Shown: positions 43,436-51,590 of the stretch, one piece after another | Position numbering within the stretch: position 1 is the first letter of the stretch | Layout of the letters: each line of letters starts with the position of its first letter | Origin: Desulfovibrio sp. Marseille-P6017 | Lineage (GTDB): Bacteria; Bacillota_A; Clostridia; Peptostreptococcales; Peptostreptococcaceae | Reading direction: 5' to 3' | NCBI GenBank assembly: GCA_900604495.1 | Contig: UWOR01000009.1 | Coordinates: 62,001-126,000 of the forward strand | Length of the DNA stretch: 64,000 nt | The notes under the pieces: model-generated | Told to the model about the DNA's origin: nothing | Database searches by the model: none | Seen by the model: only the letters and a program-made list of their open reading frames with translations | Translations under genes and position numbers: made by a program

Positions 43436-44839
43436 ATGAAAAATATAGTTATAGAATCGTTAGTTTTATCACAAAAAACTGCAATACTTGAAGATGATAA
43501 GCTAGTTGAATTGCTTATAGAAGATAATACAAATGAAAAAATTGTATCTAATATATATAGAGGTGTAGTAAAAAATGTAAAGCCAGGAATTGAGGCGGGA
43601 TTTGTGGATATAGGACTTGATAAATTAGCTTATTTACCTTTAGGTAAAAATAAAGATATTAAATCAGGTCAAGATATAATGGTACAAGTTAATAAAGAAG
43701 GAATAGGAAGTAAGGGGGCAAAACTTAATTTAGAAATAAGTATAGCAGGAAGATACTTAGTTTATATACCATCTAATGATAGGTCTACTATGTCTAATAA
43801 AATTACAGATGAAAAAGAACGATTTAGATTAAAAAAAATCATAAATGCAATAAATAAAGAGGGGTTAGGAATAATAGTTAGAACTGAAGCTCAAGGATGT
43901 ACACTAGAGGAATTAAAGTGTGATTTAGAGTATCTTAAGGCAAAGTATGAAGTAATTTGTAAAGAATTTAAATTAGGTATGGGTCCTAAACTTTTATATA
44001 AAGATTTAGATTTCGCATCAAAGTATGTAAAAGATAATGTAAATGAGTATACAAATCAAATTGTTGTTAACAATGAAGAAAAGTATAGTGAATTAAAAAA
44101 TATTTTAAAAGAAATAAATAAAGAATACGTAAATAAGTTAATATTAGAAAAGAATAAAGATGTATTTGACTTATATAAAGTTCAAGGACAAATTGAAAAA
44201 TCTATAAATAAAAAAGTTTGGTTAAAAAGTGGTGGATACTTAATAATAGATAAAACTGAAGCAATGACAGTTATAGATGTAAACACGGGAAAATATACAG
44301 GAAGTATAAAGTTAGAAGAAACTGTATATAAAACTAACTTAGAAGCAGCAAAAGAGATTGCAAGACAGCTTAAACTTAGAGACATAGGTGGAATAATAAT
44401 TATAGATTTTATTGACATGCATAAAAAGGAATATAAAGAAGAATTGCTAAAAATATTAAGTGATGAGCTTAAAAAAGATAAAAGAAAGTCTGAAGTGTTG
44501 GGATTAACTAGGCTAGGTCTTGTAGAGGTTGCAAGAAGAAGAGAAAAGAGCTCTATAGATACATACTTTTTAGGTGATTGCCCTACTTGTAAAGAGCATT
44601 CATACTTAAAATCTATAAATTCAATAATTGATGATATAGAAAAAGAAGTTATGAGAATATCTGAACATACATCATATAAAAGTATATCCATAGAATTAAA
44701 TAATGAAGTATATAAAGAAATAAATCAAAAATGGAAAAATATTTTAAACACAATTAGTAAAAAATATGATATTATTATTAAGTCGACAGGACGTGACAGT
44801 ATAAGTTACGAAAAAATAAATATTATTTTTAATACTTAG
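43436..44839 (+). CDS. rng: Ribonuclease G (Rne/Rng family)
   Basis: A 467-residue single-strand endoribonuclease. An S1 RNA-binding domain lies at residues ~35-120, followed by the 5'-sensor and RNase H-like regions. The Mg-binding aspartates are D281 (VIDVNTGKYTGS) and D324 (IIIIDFIDM). The zinc link is C382-PTC385. This is the short RNase G form, lacking the long degradosome tail of RNase E. RBS AAAGGAATT. It sits upstream of the L21 operon, a conserved arrangement. Confidence 0.92.
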   Translation: MKNIVIESLVLSQKTAILEDDKLVELLIEDNTNEKIVSNIYRGVVKNVKPGIEAGFVDIGLDKLAYLPLGKNKDIKSGQDIMVQVNKEGIGSKGAKLNLEISIAGRYLVYIPSNDRSTMSNKITDEKERFRLKKIINAINKEGLGIIVRTEAQGCTLEELKCDLEYLKAKYEVICKEFKLGMGPKLLYKDLDFASKYVKDNVNEYTNQIVVNNEEKYSELKNILKEINKEYVNKLILEKNKDVFDLYKVQGQIEKSINKKVWLKSGGYLIIDKTEAMTVIDVNTGKYTGSIKLEETVYKTNLEAAKEIARQLKLRDIGGIIIIDFIDMHKKEYKEELLKILSDELKKDKRKSEVLGLTRLGLVEVARRREKSSIDTYFLGDCPTCKEHSYLKSINSIIDDIEKEVMRISEHTSYKSISIELNNEVYKEINQKWKNILNTISKKYDIIIKSTGRDSISYEKINIIFNT

Positions 44840-44868
44840 TTGACAAATGTAAAAAAACATAGTATTAT
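44840..44868 (+). promoter_or_regulatory. Promoter of the L21-L27 operon
   Basis: Consensus TTGACA (44840-44845) and TATTAT (44863-44868), 17 bp apart, starting at the base after the rng stop codon. Confidence 0.85.
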
Positions 44869-44874
44869 TAATAA

Positions 44875-44957
44875 ATGTAATGCCGCACAAAAAAGGTCTT
44901 AAAATTTCTTTTAGAAATTACCTTTATGGCGAGTTTTGGACCGAGGAGGTGTATTTA
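44875..44957 (+). ncRNA. Ribosomal protein L21 leader
   Basis: About 80 nt of structured 5' leader between the promoter and rplU. It contains TGCCGC near its start and GGCGAG later, and AGGTCT near 44894 with GGACC near 44938, which can pair. This matches the position and layout of the Firmicutes L21 leader, an autoregulatory binding site for an r-protein of the operon. Boundaries are approximate; covariation could not be checked. Confidence 0.65.
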
Positions 44958-45269
44958 ATGTACGCTATAGTAAAAACAGGTGGAAAGCAATATAAAGTTG
45001 CTGAAGGTGATGTATTATTCGTTGAAAAGTTAGAAGCTAATGCTGGTGATGTTATAACTTTAAACGAAGTTTTAGCTTGCACTAAGAACGGAGAGTTAGT
45101 TGTTGGTTCTCCAGTTGTTGAAGGTGCTTCTGTTCAAGCAAAAGTTGTTGAACAAGGTAAAGCTAAGAAGGTTGTAGTTTTCAAGTATAAAGCTAAGAAA
45201 GACTACAGAAGAAAACAAGGACATCGTCAACCATACACTAAGATAGTTATAGAAAAAATAAACGCTTAG
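44958..45269 (+). CDS. rplU: 50S ribosomal protein L21
   Basis: A 103-residue ribosomal protein of exact family length. It opens [25 protein letters not shown] and ends with the basic [35 protein letters not shown] before the ATG at 44958. The frame is open upstream through the leader RNA to 44880; that extension is not protein. Confidence 0.97.
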   Translation: MYAIVKTGGKQYKVAEGDVLFVEKLEANAGDVITLNEVLACTKNGELVVGSPVVEGASVQAKVVEQGKAKKVVVFKYKAKKDYRRKQGHRQPYTKIVIEKINA

Positions 45270-45284
45270 TATTTAGGTTGAATA

Positions 45285-45602
45285 ATGATAAAAGTTAATT
45301 ATTATTATAATGATGATTTCTTACTTCAAGGTTTTTGTTTAAAGGGACATGCTGATTATGCTGAAATAGGTTATGATATAGTTTGTTCTGCAGTTACATC
45401 TAATGCAGTTGCAGTTATAAACTCTTTAGACAAATTACAAAAAGTTGAATTTGAAAAAATAGAAGCTAAAGAAGGACATATAGAATGTATTGTTAAAGAT
45501 AATTCTTTAGGGAAATCTCAGCTATTATTAAATCATTTTCAATTGGCTATTCAAGAAATTAAAAGGGAATACCCAAAAAATATAAAAATCTTAAAAAAGT
45601 AG
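45285..45602 (+). CDS. prp: Ribosomal-processing cysteine protease Prp
   Basis: A 105-residue protease (YsxB family) that removes the N-terminal extension of L27 before ribosome assembly. The catalytic pair is H22 in GHADYAEIG and C34 in DIVCSAVTS, at the positions known from S. aureus Prp. It lies between rplU and rpmA, as in all Firmicutes that need L27 processing. The RBS is weak (TTTAGGTTG). Confidence 0.93.
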   Translation: MIKVNYYYNDDFLLQGFCLKGHADYAEIGYDIVCSAVTSNAVAVINSLDKLQKVEFEKIEAKEGHIECIVKDNSLGKSQLLLNHFQLAIQEIKREYPKNIKILKK

Positions 45603-45616
45603 GGGGTGACTCCAAT

Positions 45617-45907
45617 ATGTTAAACATGAACTTACAATTACTTGCATCTAAGAAAGGGGTAGGGTCTTCTAAAAACGGTAGAGATTCTATATCGAAAAGA
45701 TTAGGTGTTAAGAGATATGACGGACAAGTAGTTACTGCTGGTAGTATAATAGTAAGACAAAGAGGAACTAAGATACATCCAGGTACTAATGTAGGTAAAG
45801 GTGGAGATGACACTTTATTCGCATTAATAGACGGTACTGTTAAGTTCGAAAGAAAAGACAAGAAAAGAAAAAAAGTAAGCGTATATCCAGTATCTATTGC
45901 TGAATAA
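45617..45907 (+). CDS. rpmA: 50S ribosomal protein L27 with Prp-cleaved N-terminus
   Basis: A 96-residue L27. Its first ten residues, [10 protein letters not shown], form the Firmicutes extension removed by Prp, leaving [14 protein letters not shown] as mature N-terminus, which reaches the peptidyl transferase centre. The usual cleavage motif reads LQFFA; here it is LQLLA. Remaining blocks ([29 protein letters not shown]) are canonical. RBS GGGGGTGA. Terminator follows. Confidence 0.96.
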   Translation: MLNMNLQLLASKKGVGSSKNGRDSISKRLGVKRYDGQVVTAGSIIVRQRGTKIHPGTNVGKGGDDTLFALIDGTVKFERKDKKRKKVSVYPVSIAE

Positions 45908-45917
45908 TATATATGAG

Positions 45918-45947
45918 AAAAGGAGTGTTCTTACACTCCTTTTTGTT
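45918..45947 (+). terminator. Terminator after rpmA
   Basis: Stem AAAAGGAGTGT-type (45918-45928 with 45933-45943), 4-base loop TCTT, T-rich tail. Confidence 0.85.
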
Positions 45948-46036
45948 GTAAATAGATGATTTCCTCAAATTATATATATATAATATTTATAGTTTGGAGA
46001 AAATAAAAAAAAGTCTTAATCAAGTAGGTGATTAAT

Positions 46037-47317
46037 TTGTTTATAGATAAAGCAAGAATTTTTGTTAAAGCTGGTAACGGTGGAAATGGATCGGTTGCAT
46101 TTAGAAAAGAAAAATATGTTCCAGCTGGTGGACCAGATGGAGGAGACGGAGGAAGAGGTGCTAGTATAGTATTTGAGGTAGATTTAGGTCTTAGAACTTT
46201 GATGGATTTCAAATATCAAAGAAAGTACCTTGCTGAATCTGGTGGAGATGGAAGTAAAAAGAAAAAAGCAGGTAAAAATGGAGAAGATTTAATTCTTAAA
46301 GTTCCACCTGGTACAATAATAAGAGATGAAGCTACAGGACTTATAATAGCAGATTTAAAAGAAGAAGGCGATAGAGCTGTAGTTGCAAAAGGTGGTAGAG
46401 GTGGAAAAGGAAATCAACACTTTGCCAATGCAGTAAGACAAGCTCCAGCTTTTGCAAAATCTGGTACAGATGGAGAAGAAAGATGGGTAATTCTAGAGCT
46501 TAAAATGATAGCAGATGTAGGATTACTAGGATTCCCTAATGTTGGTAAATCTACATTCTTATCAGTTGTGACTAAAGCAAAACCAAAGATAGCTAACTAT
46601 CATTTTACAACGTTAACTCCAAACTTAGGTGTGGTTCAAACTAAATTTGGTGATAGCTTTGTATTGGCTGATATACCAGGGCTTATAGAAGGTGCTGCAG
46701 AAGGTGTTGGTCTTGGACATGATTTCTTAAGACACGTAGAAAGAACTAAGGTATTGATACATATCGTTGACATAACTGGACACGAAGGTAGAAATGCATT
46801 AGAAGATTTTGATAAGATAAATGAAGAATTATCACTATATAATGAAAAACTTTCTCATAGACCACAAGTAGTTGTTGCTAATAAAATGGATATTTTAGAA
46901 GATGAAAGTGTATATGAAGAATTTAAAGAAGAACTTGAGGGTAGAGGATATAAAGTATTTAAAATGTCTGCAGCTACTCGTCAAGGAATAGATGATGTTA
47001 TAGCTTATGTATCTCAATTATTAAAAGAAGTTGAAGATGTAGAGTTAGTAACAGAAGAAGAAATGTATAGACCAGAATTAGATCAATCTAATGAAGATGA
47101 AGGATTAACTGTTGAAATAGAAGATGGAATATATGTTGTTAAAGGTAAATCTTTAAGAAGAATAATGTATTCTGTTAACTTTGAAGATATGGAATCAATT
47201 CAATATTTCCAAAAAGCTATGGAGTCAGAAGGTGTCTTTGATAAGCTTAGTGAGATGGGTATTGAAGATGGAGATACAGTTAAGATTTATGAAATTGAAT
47301 TTGAATTCTACAACTAG
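46037..47317 (+). CDS. obgE: GTPase Obg
   Basis: A 426-residue ribosome-associated GTPase needed for 50S maturation and stress control. It has the Gly-rich Obg fold (FIDKARIFVKAGNGGNGS, GGPDGGDGGRG), a GTPase domain with P-loop GFPNVGKST (from ~165), DIPGLIEGA and NKMD, and the C-terminal OCT domain (~345-426). I chose TTG 46037, which gives the standard N-terminus and follows AGGTGA at 5 bases; the in-frame GTG at 46028 lies within that RBS. Confidence 0.95.
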   Translation: MFIDKARIFVKAGNGGNGSVAFRKEKYVPAGGPDGGDGGRGASIVFEVDLGLRTLMDFKYQRKYLAESGGDGSKKKKAGKNGEDLILKVPPGTIIRDEATGLIIADLKEEGDRAVVAKGGRGGKGNQHFANAVRQAPAFAKSGTDGEERWVILELKMIADVGLLGFPNVGKSTFLSVVTKAKPKIANYHFTTLTPNLGVVQTKFGDSFVLADIPGLIEGAAEGVGLGHDFLRHVERTKVLIHIVDITGHEGRNALEDFDKINEELSLYNEKLSHRPQVVVANKMDILEDESVYEEFKEELEGRGYKVFKMSAATRQGIDDVIAYVSQLLKEVEDVELVTEEEMYRPELDQSNEDEGLTVEIEDGIYVVKGKSLRRIMYSVNFEDMESIQYFQKAMESEGVFDKLSEMGIEDGDTVKIYEIEFEFYN

Positions 47318-47338
47318 GATAAATAAAGAGGTGACATT

Positions 47339-47710
47339 ATGTTAAAAGGAAAGCAAAGAGCTTATTTAAGATCAATAGCTAATACTTTAAAGCCTATAAC
47401 TCAAATAGGTAAAGAAGGTGTAACAGAAAGTTTCTTAGATCAATTAGATGCTATGTTAGATAGTAGAGAAATAGTAAAAGTTACTATACTTGAAACTGCA
47501 GGTCTTGATGCTAAAGAAACTGCTAATGCAATATGTAATGCATTAAGAGCAGAGTTCGTACAAGCTATAGGTTTTAAATTTACTATATATAGAAGAAACA
47601 ATGAAGAACCAAAGATACTTTTCCCAGGACAAGAGCAAGCCAAGGCAAAAGTTAAAGATAATACAGTAACTAAAAAAGGAAAAATAACTAAAAGAGCTGC
47701 AAGAAGATAG
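47339..47710 (+). CDS. yhbY: YhbY-family RNA-binding protein
   Basis: A 123-residue CRM-domain protein associated with pre-50S ribosomes. The domain spans residues 1-97 (GKQRAYLRSIANTLKPITQIGKEGVTESFLDQLD, then IGFKFTIYRRNNEEPKI). A basic tail (TKKGKITKRAARR) extends beyond the usual ~97-residue form and probably adds RNA affinity. RBS AGAGGTGAC. Follows obgE by 21 bp, so they are co-transcribed. Confidence 0.92.
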   Translation: MLKGKQRAYLRSIANTLKPITQIGKEGVTESFLDQLDAMLDSREIVKVTILETAGLDAKETANAICNALRAEFVQAIGFKFTIYRRNNEEPKILFPGQEQAKAKVKDNTVTKKGKITKRAARR

Positions 47711-47745
47711 TTATAAAGTTACTTTTACTAATTATAATAAGTATT

Positions 47746-47798
47746 AAAAAATTCTAGTCATTCAATGAATTTTATTGTAAATGACTAGAATTTTTTTA
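47746..47798 (+). terminator. Terminator of obgE-yhbY
   Basis: Stem of at least 16 bp including TTCTAGTCATT (to 47762) with AATGACTAGAA (from 47780), followed by a run of seven T. Confidence 0.88.
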
Positions 47799-47949
47799 TA
47801 TTAAGATACTACTATTTGGGTATATTGATATATAGAATTAAAAATAAATATAAAAATAGATTTTTATACTTTAAAATGTTAATATAATATCTAAGAGGTT
47901 AATTTATTTACAGTATAAGGCAAAATATAATATTTGAGGAGGACATAAT

Positions 47950-49284
47950 ATGAGAGTTGTTATAATTGGTGCGGTTGCAGCTGGTATGTCTGCAGCAGCT
48001 AAATTAAAGAGAATGAAACCTGATTATGAGGTTGTTGTATATGAAAAAACTGATGTAGTATCATTTGGAGCTTGTGGATTACCGTATTTTGTTGGAGGAT
48101 TCTTTGATGATGCTAATAATATGATAGCTAGAAGCCCAGAAAAGTTTAGAGAATCTGGAATAGATTTAAATATATTTAAAGAAGTTACAGCAGTTGATAC
48201 TGATAATAAGAAATTAAAGGTTTTAGATGTTAAGACTGGTGAAACTTTTGAAGATTCTTATGATAAATTAATGATAGCAACAGGAGCGAGTAGTATAATA
48301 CCTCCTATAAAAAATGTTAATCTTGAGAATGTTTCAACATTAAAAACTATGGAAGATGGTATAAAAGTTAAAGAAATACTAAATAAAGAAGATGTTAAAA
48401 ATGTAGTTATAATAGGTGCAGGATTTATAGGATTGGAGGCCGTTGAAGCTGCTAAGAAATTAGGTAAAAATGTAACTGTTATACAAGCTGCTGATAGAGT
48501 TTTAAATGCAGTATTTGATAAAGAAATAACAGATGTGTTAGAAGATGAAATTAAGTCTCATGGAGTTAATTTACGCTTAGAAGAATTAGCTTCTGAATTT
48601 ATAGGAGAAACTAAAGTAGAAAAGGTTATAACTAATAAAGGTGGAATAGATGCTGATTTAGTTATAATAGCTACAGGTGTTAGACCAAATACTACATTCT
48701 TAAAAGATACTAAAATAGAAATGTTAGGAAATGGAGCTATAATAGTTGATGAGTATGGTAAAACTTCTGTAGAAGATGTTTACTCAGCAGGAGACTGTGC
48801 AACTATAAAAAATATAGTTACAAATGAAGATATGTTTGTTCCTCTAGCAACAGGAGCAAATAAGTTAGGTAGAATAGTTGGAGAAAATTTAGCTGGAGCT
48901 AATAATGCTTTCCAAGGTTCATTGGCATCAAGTTGTATAAAAGTTATGAATATGGAAGCAGCATCAACTGGATTAACAGAAGAAAAAGCTAAAAGTTTAG
49001 GATTAAATTATAAAGCTAAATTTATAAGTGATTTTAATCAGACTAACTACTATCCAGGTAGAGATAAAATATATGTAAAGCTTGTTTATAATGCAGATAC
49101 TAAGGTGATTTTAGGTGGACAAGTTGCAGGATTTAAGGATTCAGTTCAAAGAGCAAATGTATTAGCGGCAGCGATATTTGGTAAGATGACTACAAATCAA
49201 TTAGGTATGTTAGATTTATGCTATGCACCACCATTTGCAAGAACTTGGGATGTATTAAATGTTGCAGGTAATGTTAGCAAATAA
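47950..49284 (+). CDS. cdr: CoA-disulfide reductase-like flavoprotein
   Basis: A 444-residue pyridine nucleotide-disulfide oxidoreductase with FAD motif VVIIGAVAAGMSAAAKL, the redox cysteine C42 in SFGACGLPY (the SFxxC signature of CoA-disulfide reductase and NADH oxidase), the NAD(P)H motif VIIGAGFIGLEAVEAA, and VYSAGDCAT. The C-terminal dimer domain ends with CYAPPFARTWDVLN. There is no fused rhodanese domain. It may reduce CoA disulfide, persulfides or O2; the exact reaction cannot be told from sequence. RBS GAGGAGG. Monocistronic. Confidence 0.82.
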   Translation: MRVVIIGAVAAGMSAAAKLKRMKPDYEVVVYEKTDVVSFGACGLPYFVGGFFDDANNMIARSPEKFRESGIDLNIFKEVTAVDTDNKKLKVLDVKTGETFEDSYDKLMIATGASSIIPPIKNVNLENVSTLKTMEDGIKVKEILNKEDVKNVVIIGAGFIGLEAVEAAKKLGKNVTVIQAADRVLNAVFDKEITDVLEDEIKSHGVNLRLEELASEFIGETKVEKVITNKGGIDADLVIIATGVRPNTTFLKDTKIEMLGNGAIIVDEYGKTSVEDVYSAGDCATIKNIVTNEDMFVPLATGANKLGRIVGENLAGANNAFQGSLASSCIKVMNMEAASTGLTEEKAKSLGLNYKAKFISDFNQTNYYPGRDKIYVKLVYNADTKVILGGQVAGFKDSVQRANVLAAAIFGKMTTNQLGMLDLCYAPPFARTWDVLNVAGNVSK

Positions 49285-49302
49285 TTAAATAAAATATTAG
49301 AT

Positions 49303-49347
49303 TAGAATAGTGAATAATTTATATTATTGTTTACTATTCTATTTTTT
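49303..49347 (+). terminator. Terminator after the cdr-like gene
   Basis: Stem TAGAATAGT (49303-49311) with ACTATTCTA (49333-49341), inner AT pairing, followed by TTTTT. Confidence 0.75.
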
Positions 49348-49410
49348 GGCTTAAAAATTCATATACATACATAAAATCTAATAGAAAATGTAGAAAAATG
49401 ACGAATAATG

Positions 49411-49439
49411 TTGACAAATGTGAACATTTAATATAAAAT
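49411..49439 (+). promoter_or_regulatory. Promoter of the purine permease gene
   Basis: Consensus TTGACA (49411-49416) and TAAAAT (49434-49439), 17 bp apart. The 66-bp leader after it is too short and lacks the conserved core of a purine riboswitch. Confidence 0.7.
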
Positions 49440-49505
49440 TTAAAATCTAGTTCGTAAAACGATAACACGATATAAATAATATAAGACAAGTTATACGGAG
49501 GAATT

Positions 49506-50792
49506 ATGTTAGAAAGATTATTTAAATTAAAAGAGCATAAAACAGATGTAAAAACTGAGGTAGCAGCAGGTATTACTACGTTTATGACTATGGCATATAT
49601 ATTAATAGTTCAGCCAACATTTATGTCAGCTGCCGGTATGGATATAGGAGCAGTGACTGTAGTTACAGCTTTATTAGCAGCAATATTTTCTATATTTATG
49701 GGATTATATACAAATTTACCATTTGTATTAGCTCCAGCAATGGGAAGTAATGCATTTTTTGCATATACTTTGGTAGCAGGTGGAGTTGTATCATGGCAAA
49801 CTGCTCTTGGTATGGTATTTATTTCAGGAGTAATGTTCTTATTATTAACATTACTAGGATTAAGAGAAATTATAGTAGCATTAATTCCTAAAAATGTTAA
49901 ACATGCAATAGGAATAGCTGTAGGATTTTATATAGTATCATTAGGATTTTCTAATGGAGGATTAATGGTTATAGATGGATCATCTATATCAATGGGAGAT
50001 ATGACTAATCCAGCGGTTATTTTAACTATTATAGGGTTAGTAATATTAATATTTTTAAATTTAAGAAATGTAAAAGGATCAGTACTAATAGGTATAATAA
50101 TAACTACTATAATAGGTATACCAATGGGAATAACATCTATTCCACAAAGTTTAATAACAATGCCACCTTCAATAGAACCTATAGCATTTAAGTTAGATAT
50201 AATATCAGCTTTTAAATGGAGTTTCTTCCCATTAATGTTTACATTCTTTGTTGGAGATTTCTTCTCAACATTAGGAACTTTAATAGGAGTATCAGCAAAA
50301 GCAGATTTATTAGATGAAAATGGAGACTTACCTGAAATAAATAAACCATTCTTTGTAGATGCATTAGCAACAACAATAGGTGCATTATTTGGTTCAACAA
50401 CTATTACCACATTTATTGAATCAGCAGCAGGAGTTGAAGAAGGTGGAAGAACTGGTTTAACAGCACTAACTGCTGGTATATGTTTTGCTTTAACAATATT
50501 TATAACACCTATAGCAACGATGATTCCAAATCAAGCAACAGCACCAGCTTTAATAATGATAGGACTTCTTATGATATCGAGTATAAAAGACTTAGAATTA
50601 GATGATTTTACAGAATCATTCCCAGCTTTTGCTACAATAATATTTACAACATTTACATCAAGTATACCTAATGGTATAAGTATAGGAATTATATCATATA
50701 TGCTTACTAAAGTATTAGCAGGAAAGCATAAAGAGTTAAACTGGGGTATATATATACTTTGTGTTCCATTAATTATATACTTTATAATATAA
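49506..50792 (+). CDS. NCS2-family purine permease (AzgA/PbuG-like)
   Basis: A 428-residue membrane protein with about 12-14 helices. The family opening EVAAGITTFMTMAYILIVQP, then AMGSNAFFAYT and GSTTITTFIESAAGVEEGGRTGLTAL, places it in the AzgA branch of NCS2, which imports adenine, guanine or hypoxanthine with protons. Substrate within the purines is not resolved. RBS CGGAGG. Monocistronic, with a consensus promoter upstream. Confidence 0.92.
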   Translation: MLERLFKLKEHKTDVKTEVAAGITTFMTMAYILIVQPTFMSAAGMDIGAVTVVTALLAAIFSIFMGLYTNLPFVLAPAMGSNAFFAYTLVAGGVVSWQTALGMVFISGVMFLLLTLLGLREIIVALIPKNVKHAIGIAVGFYIVSLGFSNGGLMVIDGSSISMGDMTNPAVILTIIGLVILIFLNLRNVKGSVLIGIIITTIIGIPMGITSIPQSLITMPPSIEPIAFKLDIISAFKWSFFPLMFTFFVGDFFSTLGTLIGVSAKADLLDENGDLPEINKPFFVDALATTIGALFGSTTITTFIESAAGVEEGGRTGLTALTAGICFALTIFITPIATMIPNQATAPALIMIGLLMISSIKDLELDDFTESFPAFATIIFTTFTSSIPNGISIGIISYMLTKVLAGKHKELNWGIYILCVPLIIYFII

Positions 50793-50813
50793 ATATATAA
50801 ATAAAATTTACAT

Positions 50814-50862
50814 AAATAGGTAGAGCTCATAGTATTCTAAATATAGACTCTACCTATTTTTT
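50814..50862 (+). terminator. Terminator of the purine permease gene
   Basis: Stem AAATAGGTAGAG (50814-50825) with CTCTACCTATTT (50848-50859), followed by TTTT. Confidence 0.85.
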
Positions 50863-51012
50863 AATAAATTATATTTAACTGGAAGGAGAAAATTTTTAAA
50901 AAAATTTAAATATAATGAGGCCGTAGTAAGACTTCTTAATAAATAAGGAGTATGAAGGCTAACGAACCCTTATTTATCAAGAAGTCATATTAAAAAATTA
51001 ATAAGAAGATAA
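50863..51012. other. AT-rich stretch between the permease terminator and the relic
   Basis: Apart from the 19-bp inverted repeat at 50930-50986, only AT-rich DNA is seen, including an RBS-like AAGGAG (50884-50889) with no good start codon after it. The relic's frame is closed by TAA at 51010-51012. Confidence 0.4.
50930..50986 (+). repeat. 19-bp inverted repeat of unknown role
   Basis: The arm at 50930-50948 pairs with 50968-50986 with a single mismatch; the 19-base loop is AGTATGAAGGCTAACGAAC. There is no T-run, and it lies after the permease terminator and just before the MutS2-like relic. It could be an old element end or a structured RNA. No known family is recognised. Confidence 0.6.
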
Positions 51013-51540
51013 ATAAATATAGATACATTTGAAAAATTACAACTAGATATAGTAAAAGAATTAATAAAGGTATATTGTGTAATTTCATTAGGAAAAGAGC
51101 TTATAGATAAATTAATTACAAGTGATAATTTTAATATAGTAAAAAGACGATTAAATGAAAATAAAGAAGCAAGAAAAATATTAGAAAATAGTAATCATAT
51201 ACCACTAGAAGGATGATTTAATATAAATCCTAATTCAATTTATACTCCTAATTTAGAAGTAGGAGATAAAGTTATGTTATTGGATTATAATGATTATGTA
51301 ATAGTGTATAAAACAATTGATAAATTTAATAATGTAAAAGTTTTATATAAAGAATATTTTATATATGTTAATATAAGAAAAATAAAGTTACACATAAAGG
51401 CAAAGGATTTATATCCAGATGGATATGATTTAAATACTTTGTTTATTAGTTATGAAGATAGAAAGTTAGAAAAAGACATAGTTAGAGTTTCTAAGAACGC
51501 TCTGAAAAAAATTCAAAAAGAAATTAGAAACAATAAATAG
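51013..51540 (+). pseudogene. MutS2-like relic, ATPase core deleted
   Basis: One frame reads from just after TAA 51010-51012 to TAG 51538-51540, broken only by TGA at 51214-51216. The first part (FEKLQLDIVKELIKVYCVIS, then LGKELIDKL, NENKEARKIL) matches the N-terminal domain of MutS2-family proteins. Directly after HIPLEG-stop, the chain continues with what looks like a MutS2-type C-terminal end (LEVGDKVMLLDYNDY, then IRKIKLHIKAKDLYPDGYD). The whole clamp and ATPase core, some 400 residues, is missing, and there is no start codon before the TGA. An 88-codon frame from ATG 51274 could still be made but lacks an RBS. Family assignment is by recognition, not search. Confidence 0.6.
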
Positions 51541-51545
51541 AATTG

Positions 51546-51590
51546 GAAATACCGCATTACTTAGAAACAAGTTATGCGGCATTTTTTTAT
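51546..51590. terminator. Terminator between the relic and rnz
   Basis: Imperfect stem around CCGCAT/ATGCGG with ACTT/AAGT inside, followed by TTTTTTTATTTTT on the plus strand. It also lies at the 3' end of rnz. Confidence 0.75.

Noticed and set aside
44880..44957. N-terminal 26-residue extension of L21
   Set aside because: The frame is open but runs through the L21 leader RNA; the strong RBS and the family N-terminus place the start at 44958.
49440..49505. Purine riboswitch before the NCS2 permease
   Set aside because: The leader is only 66 bp and lacks the conserved junction bases and terminator of the purine riboswitch.
51214..51216. In-frame TGA as selenocysteine
   Set aside because: No conserved Cys/Sec context, no start codon upstream, and the TGA falls at the junction of a large internal deletion, which fits a pseudogene.
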